From positions 643,132 through 707,131 of the forward strand of contig NZ_SJPY01000001.1 of assembly GCF_007860185.1 (NCBI RefSeq): a stretch of DNA of 64,000 nt, read 5' to 3'. This document shows positions 27,741 through 36,565 of this stretch, in pieces. The position numbers and the translations under genes were made by a program. Source of the DNA: Novipirellula aureliae (GTDB lineage Bacteria > Planctomycetota > Planctomycetia > Pirellulales > Pirellulaceae). Under the pieces are notes generated by a model, which made no database searches, was not told the DNA's origin, and worked only from the letters and a program-made list of their open reading frames with translations. Position 1 is the stretch's first letter; each line of letters opens with the position of its first letter.

Positions 27741-28085
27741 GGCGTCTCGGAGAGACGCCGCTACTGTACTGTGTGGATTTGGCGTCTCGGCGAGACGCCG
27801 CTACTGTGCTGTGTGGATTTGGCGTCTCGGCGAGACGCCGCTACTGTGCTGTGTGGATTTGGCGTGTCGGAGAGACGCGGCTACTGTGCTGTGTGGATTT
27901 GGCGTGTCGGAGAGACGCCGCTACTGTGCTGTGTGGATTTGGCGTCTCGGCGAGACGCGGCTGCTGTACTGTGTGGATTTGGCGTGTCGGAGAGACGCCG
28001 CTACTGTGCTGTGTGCATTTGGCGTCTCGGCGAGACGCCGCTACTGTACTGTGTGGATTTGGCGTCTCGGCGAGACGCCGCTACT
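27741..28085. repeat. 40-bp tandem hairpin array, eight full units plus partial
   Basis: The unit begins GGCGTCTCGGCGAGACGCC, a hairpin with 8-bp stem and 3-base loop, followed by GCTACTGTGCTGTGTGGATTT-type spacer. Units vary at a few stem positions (TGTC/TCTC, CGG/CCG). A half-unit with the stem precedes it at 27711-27730. It fills the gap between the convergent TOPRIM gene and hisA, whose TAG stops lie at its two edges. Confidence 0.95.
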
Positions 28086-28812
28086 AGCGATCGCCGGCGG
28101 CGTCGAGGACTTCTTCGAGCTGCATGACGCCATCGTAAATGGAGCGTCCGACGATCGCAGCGGGCATTTCAATTTGGACCAACTTGCGAACATCGTCGAT
28201 CGTCGTCACACCGCCACTGGCGACAAGCGGGATATCGGTTGCCGCTGCCATCTCAATCAGGCCTTCGAAATTGGGGCCGCTCATCATGCCATCTCGAGCA
28301 ATGTCGGTGTAGATGATCGCTGCGATTTTATCGGTACGGTTTCGTAGGTCCTTGGCCAAATCGACTGCGGGCGTCGTACTCGTTTCCAGCCATCCATCGG
28401 TAGCGACCATTCCGCCGCGGGCGTCGATCCCAGCCGCCAAGCGGCCAGGATACGTATCACACATTTTTGCGAACCAATCGGGTTGCTTCAGTGCAGCCGA
28501 ACCCACGACGAGCCGATCGATTCCGAGAGCGAGCAGCGATTCGATTGACGCTTCATCTCGAACGCCCCCGCCCAGTTCGCATTGCAGGTTGGTTGCGGCA
28601 ACGATTCGTTTCACCGCTTCACGATTTAGGGTGGGATCGTCACCACGGGCAGCATCCAAATCGACGAGGTGCAAGCGTCGTGCACCAGCGTTTTTCCAGC
28701 GCTGAGCAAACTCGACTGGATCGTCGCCGAATGTCGTTTGTCGATCATAGTCGCCTTGTCGTAACCGTACCGGTTTGCCAAAGCGAAGATCGATTGCAGG
28801 CCAGATTTCCAA
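28084..28812 (-). CDS. hisA: HisA isomerase of histidine biosynthesis
   Basis: HisA (ProFAR isomerase) catalyses the Amadori rearrangement of ProFAR to PRFAR, step four of histidine synthesis. It is a (beta/alpha)8 barrel of 242 residues with the general acid/base Asp in WPAIDLRFG (D8), LGGGVRD, AGIDARGG, and the phosphate-binding SGGV and IVGRSIYDG loops. The start is TTG 28812, supported by AAGGAG 8 bp upstream; no in-frame ATG is available before the conserved start. No other his gene is adjacent. Confidence 0.94.
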   Translation of the reverse strand: MEIWPAIDLRFGKPVRLRQGDYDRQTTFGDDPVEFAQRWKNAGARRLHLVDLDAARGDDPTLNREAVKRIVAATNLQCELGGGVRDEASIESLLALGIDRLVVGSAALKQPDWFAKMCDTYPGRLAAGIDARGGMVATDGWLETSTTPAVDLAKDLRNRTDKIAAIIYTDIARDGMMSGPNFEGLIEMAAATDIPLVASGGVTTIDDVRKLVQIEMPAAIVGRSIYDGVMQLEEVLDAAGDR

Positions 28813-28999
28813 AAGGGGACTCCTTGGTATGTTTGTAGGTTTGGATTTTGAAGAGACGATGGTTTCATTAGCCGCACGGCGTGAGTAGCGGATATCGCGA
28901 TGCCATCTTTGAAGGTCTCAGCCCGGAGGGTGTCCTATCCGGTGTCGTGTCGGCCTTGGGCCTAATTCGTGGAGTAATTTCCGTATTTGCCATGTCTGG

Positions 29000-30244
29000 C
29001 TAACCTGTTAGCCCCGCGAGTTCGGTAGCCCGGTGCACTCGGGCGATACCGATCATATAGGCAGCCGTTCGGAGCGAAACCTCGTGCTGGTTCGATGTTT
29101 CCCAAACCGTCTCAAACGCTTCGTTCATCGTATGGTCTAATTCCTGACGGACGCGGTCAAGCGACCATCGATAGTGTTGTCGATTTTGGACCCATTCGAA
29201 ATAGCTGACCGTCACCCCGCCAGCGTTCGCCAAAATATCGGGCAAGATATGGACCTCTCGTTGATTGAGAATCTTGTCGGCGGCAGGAACGATGGGACCA
29301 TTCGCAGCTTCGACGATCACCTTGGCATGGATTTCATCAACGTTTTCCTCGGTAATAATGCCTCCGACCGCCGCGGGGATCAAGACCGCTGCGTCTGGTA
29401 GGGTCAACAGTGCATCCACTGGCAAAACCTCGCATTCGTTGTAGCCTTCGAGCAAGCCCTTGGGATGCTTCATCTTGTGCCGCATGATCTCGGGGATATT
29501 TAACCCGGTCGACTTGTAGTAGGTGCCGGTGATATCGCTAACGGCGATGATCGGAAACTCTGCTTCATTGAGAAACTTGGCGGCATGAGTGCCAACGTTT
29601 CCGAATCCTTGAATGGCCGTTTTTGCTTTATCTGGTTTGAGTCCAAGTCGACGAGTCAATTTCAAAGTCAACGTTCCGACGCCGCGTCCGGTCGCCTCTT
29701 CACGTCCGCGTGCTCCATACTCTTCGACCGGTTTCCCGGTAATGACGGCAGGGTTGAAGCCATGGTACTTCTCCCATTGGTTACGGAACCACGACATGAT
29801 TTGAAAATCGGTCCCCATATCAGGGGCTGGGATATCGGTATCGGGGCCGACGACATCATGAATGGCATCGGCCAGGGAACGTGTCAGGCGTTGGAGTTCT
29901 GGTTGGGACAAGCGGCTCGGATCGACTCCTATGCCACCTTTTGCCCCCCCATACGGCAGATTGACCACGGCGGTTTTCCAAGTCATCAAACACGCTAACG
30001 CTCGAACCTCGTCAAGATCGACTTGAGGATGAAACCGCAGCCCCCCCTTCATCGGACCTCGCGCATTGTCGTGTTGCACTCGAAACCCAATAAAGTTCGC
30101 CAACTTTCCATCGTCCATTTCGATTGAAACTTGGACCTGGATTTCTCGGTCGGGCATCAGTAACGCTTCCCGCATCGCAGGATCGATCTTCAGTCGCTCT
30201 GCCGCTTCATCAAAAAATATTTGGGTCGCTTCAAAGGCTCGCAT
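29000..30244 (-). CDS. Glutamate dehydrogenase
   Basis: A Glu/Leu/Phe/Val dehydrogenase of 414 residues. The substrate domain has GPMKGGLRFHPQVD and WKTAVVNLPYGGAKGGI with the catalytic lysines, and PAPDMGTD. The Rossmann domain has IQGFGNVGTHAA, then ANGPIVPAAD and ILPDILANAGGVTVSYFEWVQN. This pattern fits the hexameric NAD-type GluDH of about 415 residues, which interconverts glutamate and 2-oxoglutarate plus ammonia. Cofactor specificity cannot be set by eye. The 187-bp gap to hisA shows no gene. Confidence 0.93.
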   Translation of the reverse strand: MRAFEATQIFFDEAAERLKIDPAMREALLMPDREIQVQVSIEMDDGKLANFIGFRVQHDNARGPMKGGLRFHPQVDLDEVRALACLMTWKTAVVNLPYGGAKGGIGVDPSRLSQPELQRLTRSLADAIHDVVGPDTDIPAPDMGTDFQIMSWFRNQWEKYHGFNPAVITGKPVEEYGARGREEATGRGVGTLTLKLTRRLGLKPDKAKTAIQGFGNVGTHAAKFLNEAEFPIIAVSDITGTYYKSTGLNIPEIMRHKMKHPKGLLEGYNECEVLPVDALLTLPDAAVLIPAAVGGIITEENVDEIHAKVIVEAANGPIVPAADKILNQREVHILPDILANAGGVTVSYFEWVQNRQHYRWSLDRVRQELDHTMNEAFETVWETSNQHEVSLRTAAYMIGIARVHRATELAGLTG

Positions 30245-30310
30245 TAAGACAACTCACTGAACTTGAAAAAGAGGGGTCTGGACCTGGTGGGCTGGTCTAA
30301 ACCTGGTGGG

Positions 30311-30928
30311 CTACTGTCCAGCGTTAGCTTTGACGACTACTTTTGCTTTTCGGATAACGATCGGATTGACGGGGACGTCTTGCATCAAACCGCCTGGAAT
30401 CGATGGATCACGAACGGGCCGCGTTGGCGTTTTGCCGATTCGATCGACCACTTCCTTACCCTCGATCACTTTGCCGAAAACCGTATAGCCAAACCCGTCG
30501 CCAGACGTTGCACGGTTGAGCGGCGCGTTGTCGGCCGTATTGATAAAGAATTGACTCGTCGCGCTATGCGGGTCAGGCAATCTCGCCATCGCGATCGTAT
30601 ACTTGTCGTTTTTCAATCCATTGCCAGCTTCATTTCGTATCGGGGCCAAGGTGTCCTTCTTTTTCATCTCTTTGTCAAACCCGCCACCTTGGATCATGAA
30701 GCCATCAATCACTCGGTGAAAGACCGTGTTTTCGTAGAACCCGTTTTTGACATATTCCAAGAAATTTGCGACAGTTTTCGGCGCTTCTTCGGCATTGAGT
30801 TCCAATGTGATCATTCCTTCGGAAGTGTCCAATTGGACCAACACCGGTTCTTGGGCATTGCCGTGTGCCGATCCCAAGCCGATGAAGCAAGCGGCAAGGC
30901 CAACGATAATAGACAGTCGAAGCGTCAT
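30311..30928 (-). CDS. Secreted cyclophilin-type peptidyl-prolyl isomerase
   Basis: A 205-residue cyclophilin with a signal peptide (LRLSIIVGLAACFIGLGSAHG, cleaved near AQE). Core motifs are NFLEYVKNGFYENTVFHRVIDGFMIQGG, ARLPDPHSATSQFFIN and FGKVIEGKEVVDRI. The catalytic Arg in FHR and QFF are present. It should speed prolyl cis-trans isomerisation of exported proteins. The frame is open upstream to 31225, but homology and signal peptide start at 30928. A short direct repeat (ACCTGGTGGGCT twice) lies just downstream. Confidence 0.92.
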   Translation of the reverse strand: MTLRLSIIVGLAACFIGLGSAHGNAQEPVLVQLDTSEGMITLELNAEEAPKTVANFLEYVKNGFYENTVFHRVIDGFMIQGGGFDKEMKKKDTLAPIRNEAGNGLKNDKYTIAMARLPDPHSATSQFFINTADNAPLNRATSGDGFGYTVFGKVIEGKEVVDRIGKTPTRPVRDPSIPGGLMQDVPVNPIVIRKAKVVVKANAGQ

Positions 30929-31019
30929 TGATTTGTCCTTAATGAGTTTGTTTGGAAGTGATGTTATCCGTGCACATGCTCTAACGGATGGAGGGCATGT
31001 TTGTAAAGAGTCAGCTTTC

Positions 31020-31080
31020 GCTCTGCGCAGGGCGACTACAACAGGCAGGGCGACTACAACAGGCAGGGCGACTACAACAG
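31020..31080. repeat. 18-bp tandem repeat, three copies
   Basis: GCAGGGCGACTACAACAG occurs three times in a row. The last copy contains the stop codon of the DUF1294 gene, so repeat number could alter that gene's 3' end. Confidence 0.85.
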
Positions 31081-31347
31081 GTCCCTTGCCACCATGATTG
31101 CAGTGATCGTGACATTGACAACCACACAAAAGGCAAATTGTAGGCGGAACGACCGTTTTTGAGTCTTGTGGCGAATACGCTGTCCCACCAACCAAGCTCC
31201 TGGCCACCCTCCGGCCAACGACCAAAGCAGTAGCGTTTTTTCCGACACTCGGCGCGAATCTCGTCTTGCTGCTCGTTTGTCAACGGCATACAAAATGCCA
31301 GCAACGACGCTAGCGACTAGTGTCCAAATGGCAATTAAGACTAACAT
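31072..31347 (-). CDS. DUF1294 small membrane protein
   Basis: A 91-residue protein with two membrane helices. The conserved DUF1294 pattern is present: YAVDKRAARRDSRRVSEKTL, SLAGGWPGAWLVGQRIRHKTQKRSFR. Some members are fused to cold-shock domains, but this is the membrane part alone. Function unknown. It is divergent from the helicase gene. Confidence 0.85.
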   Translation of the reverse strand: MLVLIAIWTLVASVVAGILYAVDKRAARRDSRRVSEKTLLLWSLAGGWPGAWLVGQRIRHKTQKRSFRLQFAFCVVVNVTITAIMVARDLL

Positions 31348-31421
31348 AGCGATTGCTTGTACCCTCTAATCACGATGGTTCCTTCGTTTCTACTCGCGAA
31401 TTTCTACTCTGGATTGACTTC

Positions 31422-33404
31422 ATGCCGCGTCGTTCACGCCAAAATCGTTTCGGTGATGGCATCCATCCTGTTGCCGAATCGAGCGGCACCGCTACGTCGA
31501 TTTACAGTGTCCAAGATTACTTTTCAATGTTATCGCATTGGTTGGGGCTCGAAGGCGAAGCCGAAAGAGCCCGCATGGCCGTGCGGCGACAAATTCGTGA
31601 CCGACGCGACGTGGAAGGCACTGGCGAAACGTTGGTGGCGATGCGTTTGTCGGATCACCACACCGGCTTAGCTGGGCGACTGCTGTTGGATTTTTCCAAA
31701 CCAGGCGGCCAAACGCTGCCCATGAATCGGCTCAAAGTCGGTGCGCCTGTTGTCATTTCGGACTGGGATGACCCGGCGGACGAAGGTGTACCAGGGGTCG
31801 TCAGTCGCCGCAAGCACAACCATCTTCAAGTGGCGACCGAACAATGGCCGAGCGGCGACCAATTCCGCATCGATCTATCACCCGATGAGACGACCCGTCG
31901 GCGACAATTGGCGGCCATGAGTAAAGCCGAAACGGCCAACAAGCGAACCGGTCAACTGCGTGATGCCCTCTTGGGTTTTCGCCCGCTACGGTTCGAATCG
32001 GCAAATTCCGAGACCCATCCAGCGAAACCGATCAGCTTTCTGAGCGAGCTCAACCCCCCTCAACAAGATGCCGTGCGGTTTGCTTTGTCAGCGAAAGATA
32101 CGGCGATTTTACATGGTCCGCCAGGAACAGGAAAAACGACCACCTTGGCCGAAGTGATCTATCAAGCGGTCGCTCGCGGGGATCGAGTCTTGGCGTGTGC
32201 ACCGAGTAACACGGCGGTCGACAATCTGCTCGAAAAACTCGTGGCGATCATGCCAAATGTGCTGCGGGTGGGGCATCCAGCACGAGTGTTCGAGTCGCTT
32301 CGCGGTCACACGCTTGATGAATTGGTCGATGCCGATCCCGCAACCGATGTGATTCGCGAAATGCGCCGCGAACTCGAGCAATTGATGCGGGAAGCATCCC
32401 GGAAACCACGGGGCAAGGATGGCTATCGAAACCGTGGCCAACTTTATGCCGAAGCGGGGCAACTTCGAGGACAAATCCGTTCGTTTGAGCGGTCGATCAT
32501 TCAAGGAGTTCTCGATTCCGCGGATGTCGTTTGCACGACAACGACCATCGATGACGATCTGTTCGGATCACGCCAGTTTGATTTGGTGGTCGTTGACGAA
32601 GCGTGTCAATGTACCCAGCCGAGTATTTGGCAAGCCGTGCTGCGTGCCGACCGTATCTTGTTTGCGGGGGACCATTTCCAACTGCCGCCGACCGTACTAA
32701 GTGACCAGGCAGCCGCAGATGGGATGCGTGATTCGCTGATGCAGCACCTGATAGAACGCGAAGGCGAAAACGTCTTTCGACGTCTGGTGGTCCAGTACCG
32801 CATGAACGAAACGATCATGAACTTCTCTTCGCAAACGTTTTACGATGGATCGCTCATCGCGGACGCCTCGGTCAAGTCGCATCGTCTTTGCGATATCGCG
32901 GCGGTAGCAGAAACCCCGTTGACGAGCGAGCCGATCGAGTTCATCGATACCGCCGGTGCGGAGTTTGACGAGCAACTCGAGCCGGATGGTCAAAGTAAAA
33001 TGAATCCGAAGGAAGCGAACTTGATCGTAAAACTCGTTCGCGAATTGCTGGACTCGGGAGTCGACGCGTCCCAAATTGCAGTGATCGCCCCCTATGCGGC
33101 TCAAGTTCGTCTGCTGCGATCACGATTGGAGCTGCCGGAAATAGAAATTGACACGGTCGACGGATTTCAAGGAAGAGAAAAAGAAGTGGTGCTGTTGACG
33201 ATGGTACGCAGCAACGACCGAGGCGAGATCGGCTTCTTGGCCGATACGCGGCGAACCAATGTGGCGATGACTCGGGCGAAACGAAAGATGGTCATGGTTG
33301 GCGATAGCTCAACCCTGGGCGGCCATCCGTTTTACGCAGCCATGTTGGACTACTTTGAATCTCAACAAGCGTACCGATCGGTGTGGTCCTACGATTGTCC
33401 CTAA
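31422..33404 (+). CDS. Superfamily 1 DNA/RNA helicase, UPF1/SMUBP2-like
   Basis: A 660-residue helicase. After an N-terminal OB-like accessory region comes motif I GPPGTGKTTTLAEV (about residue 231), motif Ia CAPSNTAVDNLLEKL, motif II VVDEACQC (DEAC, about 391), motif III FAGDHFQLPPTV, then QYRMNE, TVDGFQGREKEVV and MTRAKRKMVMVG (motifs IV-VI). The layout is that of Upf1-like helicases such as IGHMBP2, with roles in nucleic acid processing. ATG 31422 (MPRRSRQNRFG) is chosen as start; the frame is open to 31353. Confidence 0.92.
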   Translation: MPRRSRQNRFGDGIHPVAESSGTATSIYSVQDYFSMLSHWLGLEGEAERARMAVRRQIRDRRDVEGTGETLVAMRLSDHHTGLAGRLLLDFSKPGGQTLPMNRLKVGAPVVISDWDDPADEGVPGVVSRRKHNHLQVATEQWPSGDQFRIDLSPDETTRRRQLAAMSKAETANKRTGQLRDALLGFRPLRFESANSETHPAKPISFLSELNPPQQDAVRFALSAKDTAILHGPPGTGKTTTLAEVIYQAVARGDRVLACAPSNTAVDNLLEKLVAIMPNVLRVGHPARVFESLRGHTLDELVDADPATDVIREMRRELEQLMREASRKPRGKDGYRNRGQLYAEAGQLRGQIRSFERSIIQGVLDSADVVCTTTTIDDDLFGSRQFDLVVVDEACQCTQPSIWQAVLRADRILFAGDHFQLPPTVLSDQAAADGMRDSLMQHLIEREGENVFRRLVVQYRMNETIMNFSSQTFYDGSLIADASVKSHRLCDIAAVAETPLTSEPIEFIDTAGAEFDEQLEPDGQSKMNPKEANLIVKLVRELLDSGVDASQIAVIAPYAAQVRLLRSRLELPEIEIDTVDGFQGREKEVVLLTMVRSNDRGEIGFLADTRRTNVAMTRAKRKMVMVGDSSTLGGHPFYAAMLDYFESQQAYRSVWSYDCP

Positions 33405-33513
33405 CATTGATAGGTTTTCGGGGGTCGGTTTTCGGGCAAAGCCTAGCGTTGGGGGTAAACAACCACTACCATACAGGGTGGGGATTATTCACAACGATGA
33501 AAGGGCTTTCGAA

Positions 33514-33867
33514 ATGAAAGAAGAATATCATGGTTGGGACGTGCATGATGACAATTCAAACCGCTTTAATTTTGCGAATATAGCGGGTGAGAAACGAGGC
33601 CTTGACACGTTTGTCATCACCGATTTTGGGAAATCGACGAATGTTCGTCAGGCGGTTTCAGCGATGCTGGCAGCGACAAAGCAATTTCATTGCAAATTGC
33701 ATGTCCAGCGTAGCGAACAAGCGATGGCGATATTGACGGAGCTGTCCGACGCGCGAATGTTGAAGATGGCACCCGTGCGATCCAATGAAAATGATGAAAT
33801 CGGCGTGATGTCGATCCGAGCCACACCGCCGCCCCCGCCTCGTCCATGGTGGAAGTTTTGGGGTTAG
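33514..33867 (+). CDS. Hypothetical protein, 117 residues
   Basis: An unrecognised soluble protein starting MKEEYHGWDVHDDNSNRFNF, with AAGGG about 8 bp upstream. It has an alternating alpha/beta look (TFVITDFGKSTNVRQAVSAM) and ends in a run of five prolines followed by RPWWKFWG. It lies 109 bp after the helicase gene on the same strand. Codon use and ribosome-binding site support it as real. Confidence 0.6.
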   Translation: MKEEYHGWDVHDDNSNRFNFANIAGEKRGLDTFVITDFGKSTNVRQAVSAMLAATKQFHCKLHVQRSEQAMAILTELSDARMLKMAPVRSNENDEIGVMSIRATPPPPPRPWWKFWG

Positions 33868-34046
33868 CCCTGGACGGTTCAAAATTTGGGGTTGTGGAAG
33901 CCTAGCGATATGCAGTGATCGCCGCATCAGGAACAAATCGCTGAGAATCTTTTAGGATTATGCATGATTGTGCCGATGGTAATGATTGTACGGTGCCATC
34001 TGGTTGGTCCGTCGCAGTCAGACAAACACGAAGAGGCTCTCAAGCA

Positions 34047-35831
34047 ATGCATGCTTCGGAACAACGACACGTCACCCCACCTTTCCCAGCATTTCCAAGC
34101 ACTAGCCGTTACGTCGAGCTTGGCTCGATCGCCGAAGCAATGACGCGAGTCTGCCGGAGCGTTGATGCTCGCGAAGGTGTTTCCCTCGTCGTAGGGCCTC
34201 CCGGAACCGGCAAATCGCTGCTCTGTTCCTTGCTCGTGAAACACTACTCGGAAACTCACGACGTCGTCGTCTTGGGGGAGACTCCTATTCCAAGTAGTGC
34301 CGCCTATCAACGCTCGCTGCTTCATCACCTTGGTAGTGATTATCGTAGCCTCGATGAATCCGAGCTGCAGTTGGCTTTGGTCGACCGCGTTTCGGGCAGC
34401 AATGCGAAAAACGATGGTTTATTGATTATTGTCGATGAAGCTCAAGCATTGTCCGCCGAGGTCCTTGAGTCGATCCGTATGTCTACCAACATTCATCGCC
34501 GGGGTGAGCCGCGGGTGTTTGCGGTGGTCGTCGGCGGTCCAAAGCTTGATGAGACGTTAACCTCACCCGCACTTGAGGGATTCACTCAGCGAATCGCGGC
34601 GCGTTGTTATCTACATCCCATGAATGGTGACGAGACTCGTCAGTACATTACGAGAACGATCGAGAACTGCGGAGCGGATGCAGCGTCGACAATCTCAAGC
34701 GAAGCGATTTCATCCGTCCATCATGCTTGTCTAGGCGTGCCCCGTCTCATCAATCAAATCATGACCGAGGCGATCGACATTGCTGAGGAGTCGGATGAAT
34801 CGTTGATTACCGATGCGACGATCGGTCGCGCCTGGGCGCAACTTCAGCAGCTACCAAGCCCGATGATCGAACCACCAAAGATCAAAGGATCAGGCTGCCT
34901 TGATGACGAATCGAGCTCCATTGAATTTGGTGAACTCGATGAGTCCGAAGACGGTTGCAAATTCGAGCAATCGTACGAGCTAACTCTCGAAGAAGAACTT
35001 ACCGATGAAGTCGAAGCCGAAAAGGCAGCAGCGGATTTGGTGGAACAAGAGTGCGAACCCGATTATCAAGACCCCGAACCGGTGAGAGTCCTTGACACGC
35101 AAGCTCTGTTTGGTGATTTCGAAGAAGAGGAAGAGGTTTCCATTGGAGCGAAGACGGTTTTAACGAAAGAGCCTTCGTCGGAAAAAGTCGAAAAAGTCGA
35201 AAAAGTCGAAAAAGTCGAAAAAGTCGAAAAAGTCGAAAAAGTCGAAAAAGTCGAAAAAGTCGAAGAAGTCGAAGAAGTCGAAGAAGTCGAAGAGTTGGTG
35301 TGCGAAGGGTCAGCAGGCAATCGTGAGTTCGATAGCCTGTTGGATCAACAAATCGTTGGCATTTCGGATTCGCCACTCGCCGCCGAGCTCTATACTAACG
35401 AGATGACCGAGCAAGTGGAGCGGCTTGAGCAGGTTCAGCAAGTCGAACAGGCAGAGGAAATGTTGCAAACGGACGACGTGCCTTGTGCACAGGACTGTCA
35501 GGATTGCGAATGCAGTGGCGAGCAAGAAGAGAAGGGTGCGAAGCCTGCTGTTGTCGCGTTGCACATTCACAGCAACGCGGATATCGAATCTCGTTACGAG
35601 AGTGACCAAGAAGACGGATTGGAAGCAGAAGCGGAAACGCCTCAGCTAGCGGTTCGCAGCGAGCGTCGTGGTGACATTCAGATTGGTGATGACAGTGATC
35701 TATTGATTATCGAAGAGGATCTCGATTTGTCGGCTGAGGTTGCTGTCGCATCAGAAGATAAGCAGGATGTTGGTCGGTCGATTGACGTTCGCGCTATGCT
35801 CAATCGAATGCGAACGGGAACCGAGGGCTAG
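34047..35831 (+). CDS. ExeA/GspA-like AAA ATPase with Glu-rich repetitive tail
   Basis: A 594-residue protein. The N-terminal 280 residues are an AAA_22 ATPase as in ExeA of type II secretion: Walker A VVGPPGTGKS (about 50), Walker B LLIIVDEAQAL (about 126), and the late CLGVPRLINQIMTEA segment. The second half is acidic and low in complexity, with a KVE/EVE tripeptide tract at about 380-418 and Glu/Gln-rich coiled-coil stretches. No peptidoglycan-binding domain is visible. ATG 34047 has AGAGG 10 bp upstream. The next gene starts 9 bp after the stop, so they form an operon. Confidence 0.8.
   Translation: MHASEQRHVTPPFPAFPSTSRYVELGSIAEAMTRVCRSVDAREGVSLVVGPPGTGKSLLCSLLVKHYSETHDVVVLGETPIPSSAAYQRSLLHHLGSDYRSLDESELQLALVDRVSGSNAKNDGLLIIVDEAQALSAEVLESIRMSTNIHRRGEPRVFAVVVGGPKLDETLTSPALEGFTQRIAARCYLHPMNGDETRQYITRTIENCGADAASTISSEAISSVHHACLGVPRLINQIMTEAIDIAEESDESLITDATIGRAWAQLQQLPSPMIEPPKIKGSGCLDDESSSIEFGELDESEDGCKFEQSYELTLEEELTDEVEAEKAAADLVEQECEPDYQDPEPVRVLDTQALFGDFEEEEEVSIGAKTVLTKEPSSEKVEKVEKVEKVEKVEKVEKVEKVEKVEEVEEVEEVEELVCEGSAGNREFDSLLDQQIVGISDSPLAAELYTNEMTEQVERLEQVQQVEQAEEMLQTDDVPCAQDCQDCECSGEQEEKGAKPAVVALHIHSNADIESRYESDQEDGLEAEAETPQLAVRSERRGDIQIGDDSDLLIIEEDLDLSAEVAVASEDKQDVGRSIDVRAMLNRMRTGTEG
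35182..35292 (+). repeat. 9-bp in-frame minisatellite coding KVE/EVE
   Basis: About twelve tandem copies of AAAGTCGAA/GAAGTCGAA lie inside the ExeA-like gene. The unit is a multiple of three, so gain or loss would change tail length without breaking the frame. Confidence 0.95.
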
Positions 35832-35840
35832 CGGATTACG

Positions 35841-36293
35841 ATGCCACTAAGACGATTATCTAACGAGCTGATCCGGCTTGGTCGCGATGAACTAACCACG
35901 CCGGTATTGGTTTTACCGCCGTGGATATCGCTGCGTGCTGATTTTTACAAGGAATTGGCAGAAGCGATCACTTCGCAAACTGGCCAAAGCGTGCGATTCG
36001 ATACGCTTCGACCGCTTGGTGGTTTGTGGCAAACGCTTGTCAACAAATTCAGCGATTGGCAGATTCGTCAAATCAATCGGCAAGTGAATCGAAAAGGGCA
36101 AGCCATGCCAGCGGCGGAAGTCGTCTTGACCGCCAGCATTGCGCGACCGACATCGATGTTAGCAATCGACAGAACTCAGGCTCAAACGCCCACGGTTTTC
36201 GTCATTGGCATTGCCAACGAAAAGGCGTCGTTGCCCTCCTGGACGACGCCAATCCATCTTGCAAGTTCACCCATCTCAGGTGTCGCGGCTTAG
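35841..36293 (+). CDS. Hypothetical protein in operon with ExeA-like ATPase
   Basis: A 150-residue unrecognised protein starting MPLRRLSNELIRLGRDELTT, 9 bp after the ATPase stop. It contains LVLPPWISLRADFYKELAEAI and a basic helical stretch (WQIRQINRQVNRKGQ). No signal peptide or membrane helix. Tight linkage suggests a partner of the ATPase, an inference from position only. Confidence 0.6.
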   Translation: MPLRRLSNELIRLGRDELTTPVLVLPPWISLRADFYKELAEAITSQTGQSVRFDTLRPLGGLWQTLVNKFSDWQIRQINRQVNRKGQAMPAAEVVLTASIARPTSMLAIDRTQAQTPTVFVIGIANEKASLPSWTTPIHLASSPISGVAA

Positions 36294-36462
36294 CCGATTC
36301 ACCTGTCTCGGCGGACGCTCGAAGCCCCAGCCGCATCAAAAAGCAAGCCGCTCTCGCTTGTTGCCGATGGTTCTATCGTTGCTCGACCCCCCCGCCCATG
36401 AGGGCTGTTAACGGTTTCACGGTTGCGACGTACAATACCGACGAGTACCGGTGCGGTCACTC

Positions 36463-36508
36463 GTAGACCCGCAAATCGTAGACTCGCAAATCGTAGAATC
36501 GCAAATCG
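36463..36508. repeat. 15-bp tandem repeat, three copies
   Basis: CGTAGACCCGCAAAT, CGTAGACTCGCAAAT and CGTAGAATCGCAAAT follow each other upstream of the M13 peptidase gene, within its probable promoter region. Confidence 0.8.
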
Positions 36509-36565
36509 TTGTGCATGAATCTACGCAAAAAACAACCTACCAACGAGCTTAGGAGCTTATGACCC

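Noticed and set aside
27741-28085. Could be a CRISPR array
   Set aside because: Spacers are identical between units and the whole 40-bp unit repeats, so it is a tandem repeat, not a CRISPR; no cas genes are present.
27676-28347. Long plus-strand frames across the 40-bp array (repeating RRDAATVLCGFGVS-like peptides)
   Set aside because: These result from the tandem repeat, whose unit gives open frames in all phases; they overlap hisA on the other strand.
34999-35376. Minus-strand frame rich in RLFRLF / TFSTFS repeats
   Set aside because: It is the antisense shadow of the KVE minisatellite in the ExeA-like gene.
36026-36466. 146-codon plus-strand frame overlapping the 150-residue unknown
   Set aside because: It is out of frame with the tightly linked gene at 35841-36293, which has the better start and operon context.
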